From JAZKBN01 sp040388605 (GTDB taxonomy: Bacteria; Bacteroidota; Bacteroidia; Cytophagales; Flexibacteraceae): DNA of 64,000 nt. The notes beneath the pieces were generated by a model, which saw nothing but the letters and a program-made list of their open reading frames with translations, was not told where the DNA came from and searched no databases. The stretch spans positions 122,772-186,771 of the forward strand of contig JAZKBN010000016.1 in NCBI GenBank assembly GCA_040388605.1, given 5' to 3'. The translations under genes were made by a program, and so were the position numbers. Position 1 is the stretch's first letter, and each line of letters opens with the position of its first letter. Positions 63,714 to 64,000 of the stretch are shown piece by piece.

Positions 63714-64000
63714 GTGAACCTAAGTATTTTTAGCAAGTGGTTAGACAACCTCGCTGGCAAGAACCGGCCACAAACCCGACAAGCTGCCGGTGACAATTCC
63801 GGCATCAAAATTGCGATTGTTTCAGTGCTTAAGCCTGTGAACGACACAAGGATGTATGAAAAAATCGCCAAAACGGCGGTTACTTATTTGCAGGCAGAAG
63901 TACTAATACTTGGATACTCTGCTGAAAATGCTTTACCGGATAACCCTGCAATTAAATTCTTCCCCTTTTTCCGCTTTAGTCGCTTATCCCTGGGCAGGTT
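63714..64000 (+). CDS. Glycosyltransferase, family 4-like (partial)
   Basis: An open frame runs off the right edge. The visible ~95 codons include the motif IAIVSVLKPVNDTRMYEKIA near residue 35, which opens many Bacteroidota surface-polysaccharide glycosyltransferases. The first in-frame start is GTG at 63714, just after an in-frame TAA; the next ATG is within the motif. The gene is incomplete, so family and start are provisional. Confidence 0.65.
   Translation, partial: MNLSIFSKWLDNLAGKNRPQTRQAAGDNSGIKIAIVSVLKPVNDTRMYEKIAKTAVTYLQAEVLILGYSAENALPDNPAIKFFPFFRFSRLSLGR

Noticed and set aside
1..64000. CRISPR arrays, IS elements, prophage, rRNA or tRNA genes
   Set aside because: No regularly spaced repeats, transposase motifs, phage structural genes or RNA gene signatures were found on reading both strands.

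Overview
The window is a stretch of a Bacteroidota chromosome, most likely from a draft or metagenome assembly because it holds three runs of exactly ten Ns. Support for the phylum: several -7 boxes of the form TAnnTTTG with an upstream TTG; a TPR/SpoIIE-type phosphatase; a GWxTD lipoprotein; a TPR-propeller-OmpA protein resembling the type IX secretion protein PorE; a Bacteroidota-type SecA tail; and an ECF sigma factor followed by a Bacteroidota-style membrane partner. I cannot place it below phylum with confidence. There are no rRNA or tRNA genes, IS elements, prophage or CRISPR arrays.

Layout. 1-9.9 kb: a truncated TPR/SpoIIE-type sensor, an MBL-rhodanese sulfur protein, a dolichol-phosphate-mannose-synthase-like GT2 with folC, an ECF sigma operon, an ArsR/old-yellow-enzyme pair and a TPR protein. 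10-21 kb: FtsX/LolE permease, tsaB, homoserine kinase, an RqcH-like NFACT protein, a GreA-like protein, an aminotransferase, a YdcF-like protein and the PorE-like OmpA protein. 21-29.4 kb: an AraC regulator, acyl-CoA dehydrogenase, YugP-like peptidase, heptose-phosphate adenylyltransferase, pdhB and two tandem paralogous membrane proteins. 29.4-34.9 kb: a low-molecular-weight phosphatase, an iron-permease-like protein with a long Arg/Asn-rich tail, a DODA dioxygenase, a small-protein/retropepsin pair and an acyltransferase. 35-43.4 kb: secA, a GWxTD lipoprotein, ftsK and a GRAM/PH-like membrane protein. 43.4-51.1 kb: AlkD-like protein, LuxE-like plus hotdog thioesterase, GT4 plus DUF2520, an AlbA-like protein, rpsT, terC and proC. 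51.2-57 kb: a degenerate kinase/Hpt protein, holA, a secreted protein, an Mrp ATPase and an ABC ATPase. 57-64 kb: lysC-type aspartate kinase, metX, metY with a long regulatory leader, dapD and the start of another glycosyltransferase.

The most interesting region is the leader of the methionine genes. On the minus strand, in order of transcription, it holds a TTG/TAnnTTTG promoter, a clear SAM-I riboswitch (61859-61989), and, two bases after the riboswitch closing stem, a 52-codon ORF (61699-61857). That ORF ends in a run of His and Met codons followed by five consecutive Cys codons, one Ser and the stop. Hairpins follow, then about 400 nt of leader before metY, metX and aspartate kinase. This looks like a two-layer control: SAM sensing by RNA plus sulfur-amino-acid (or metal) sensing by a leader peptide. 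A second structured and unidentified RNA-like element lies between metY and metX. These are sequence-based inferences; conservation in relatives would be the decisive test.
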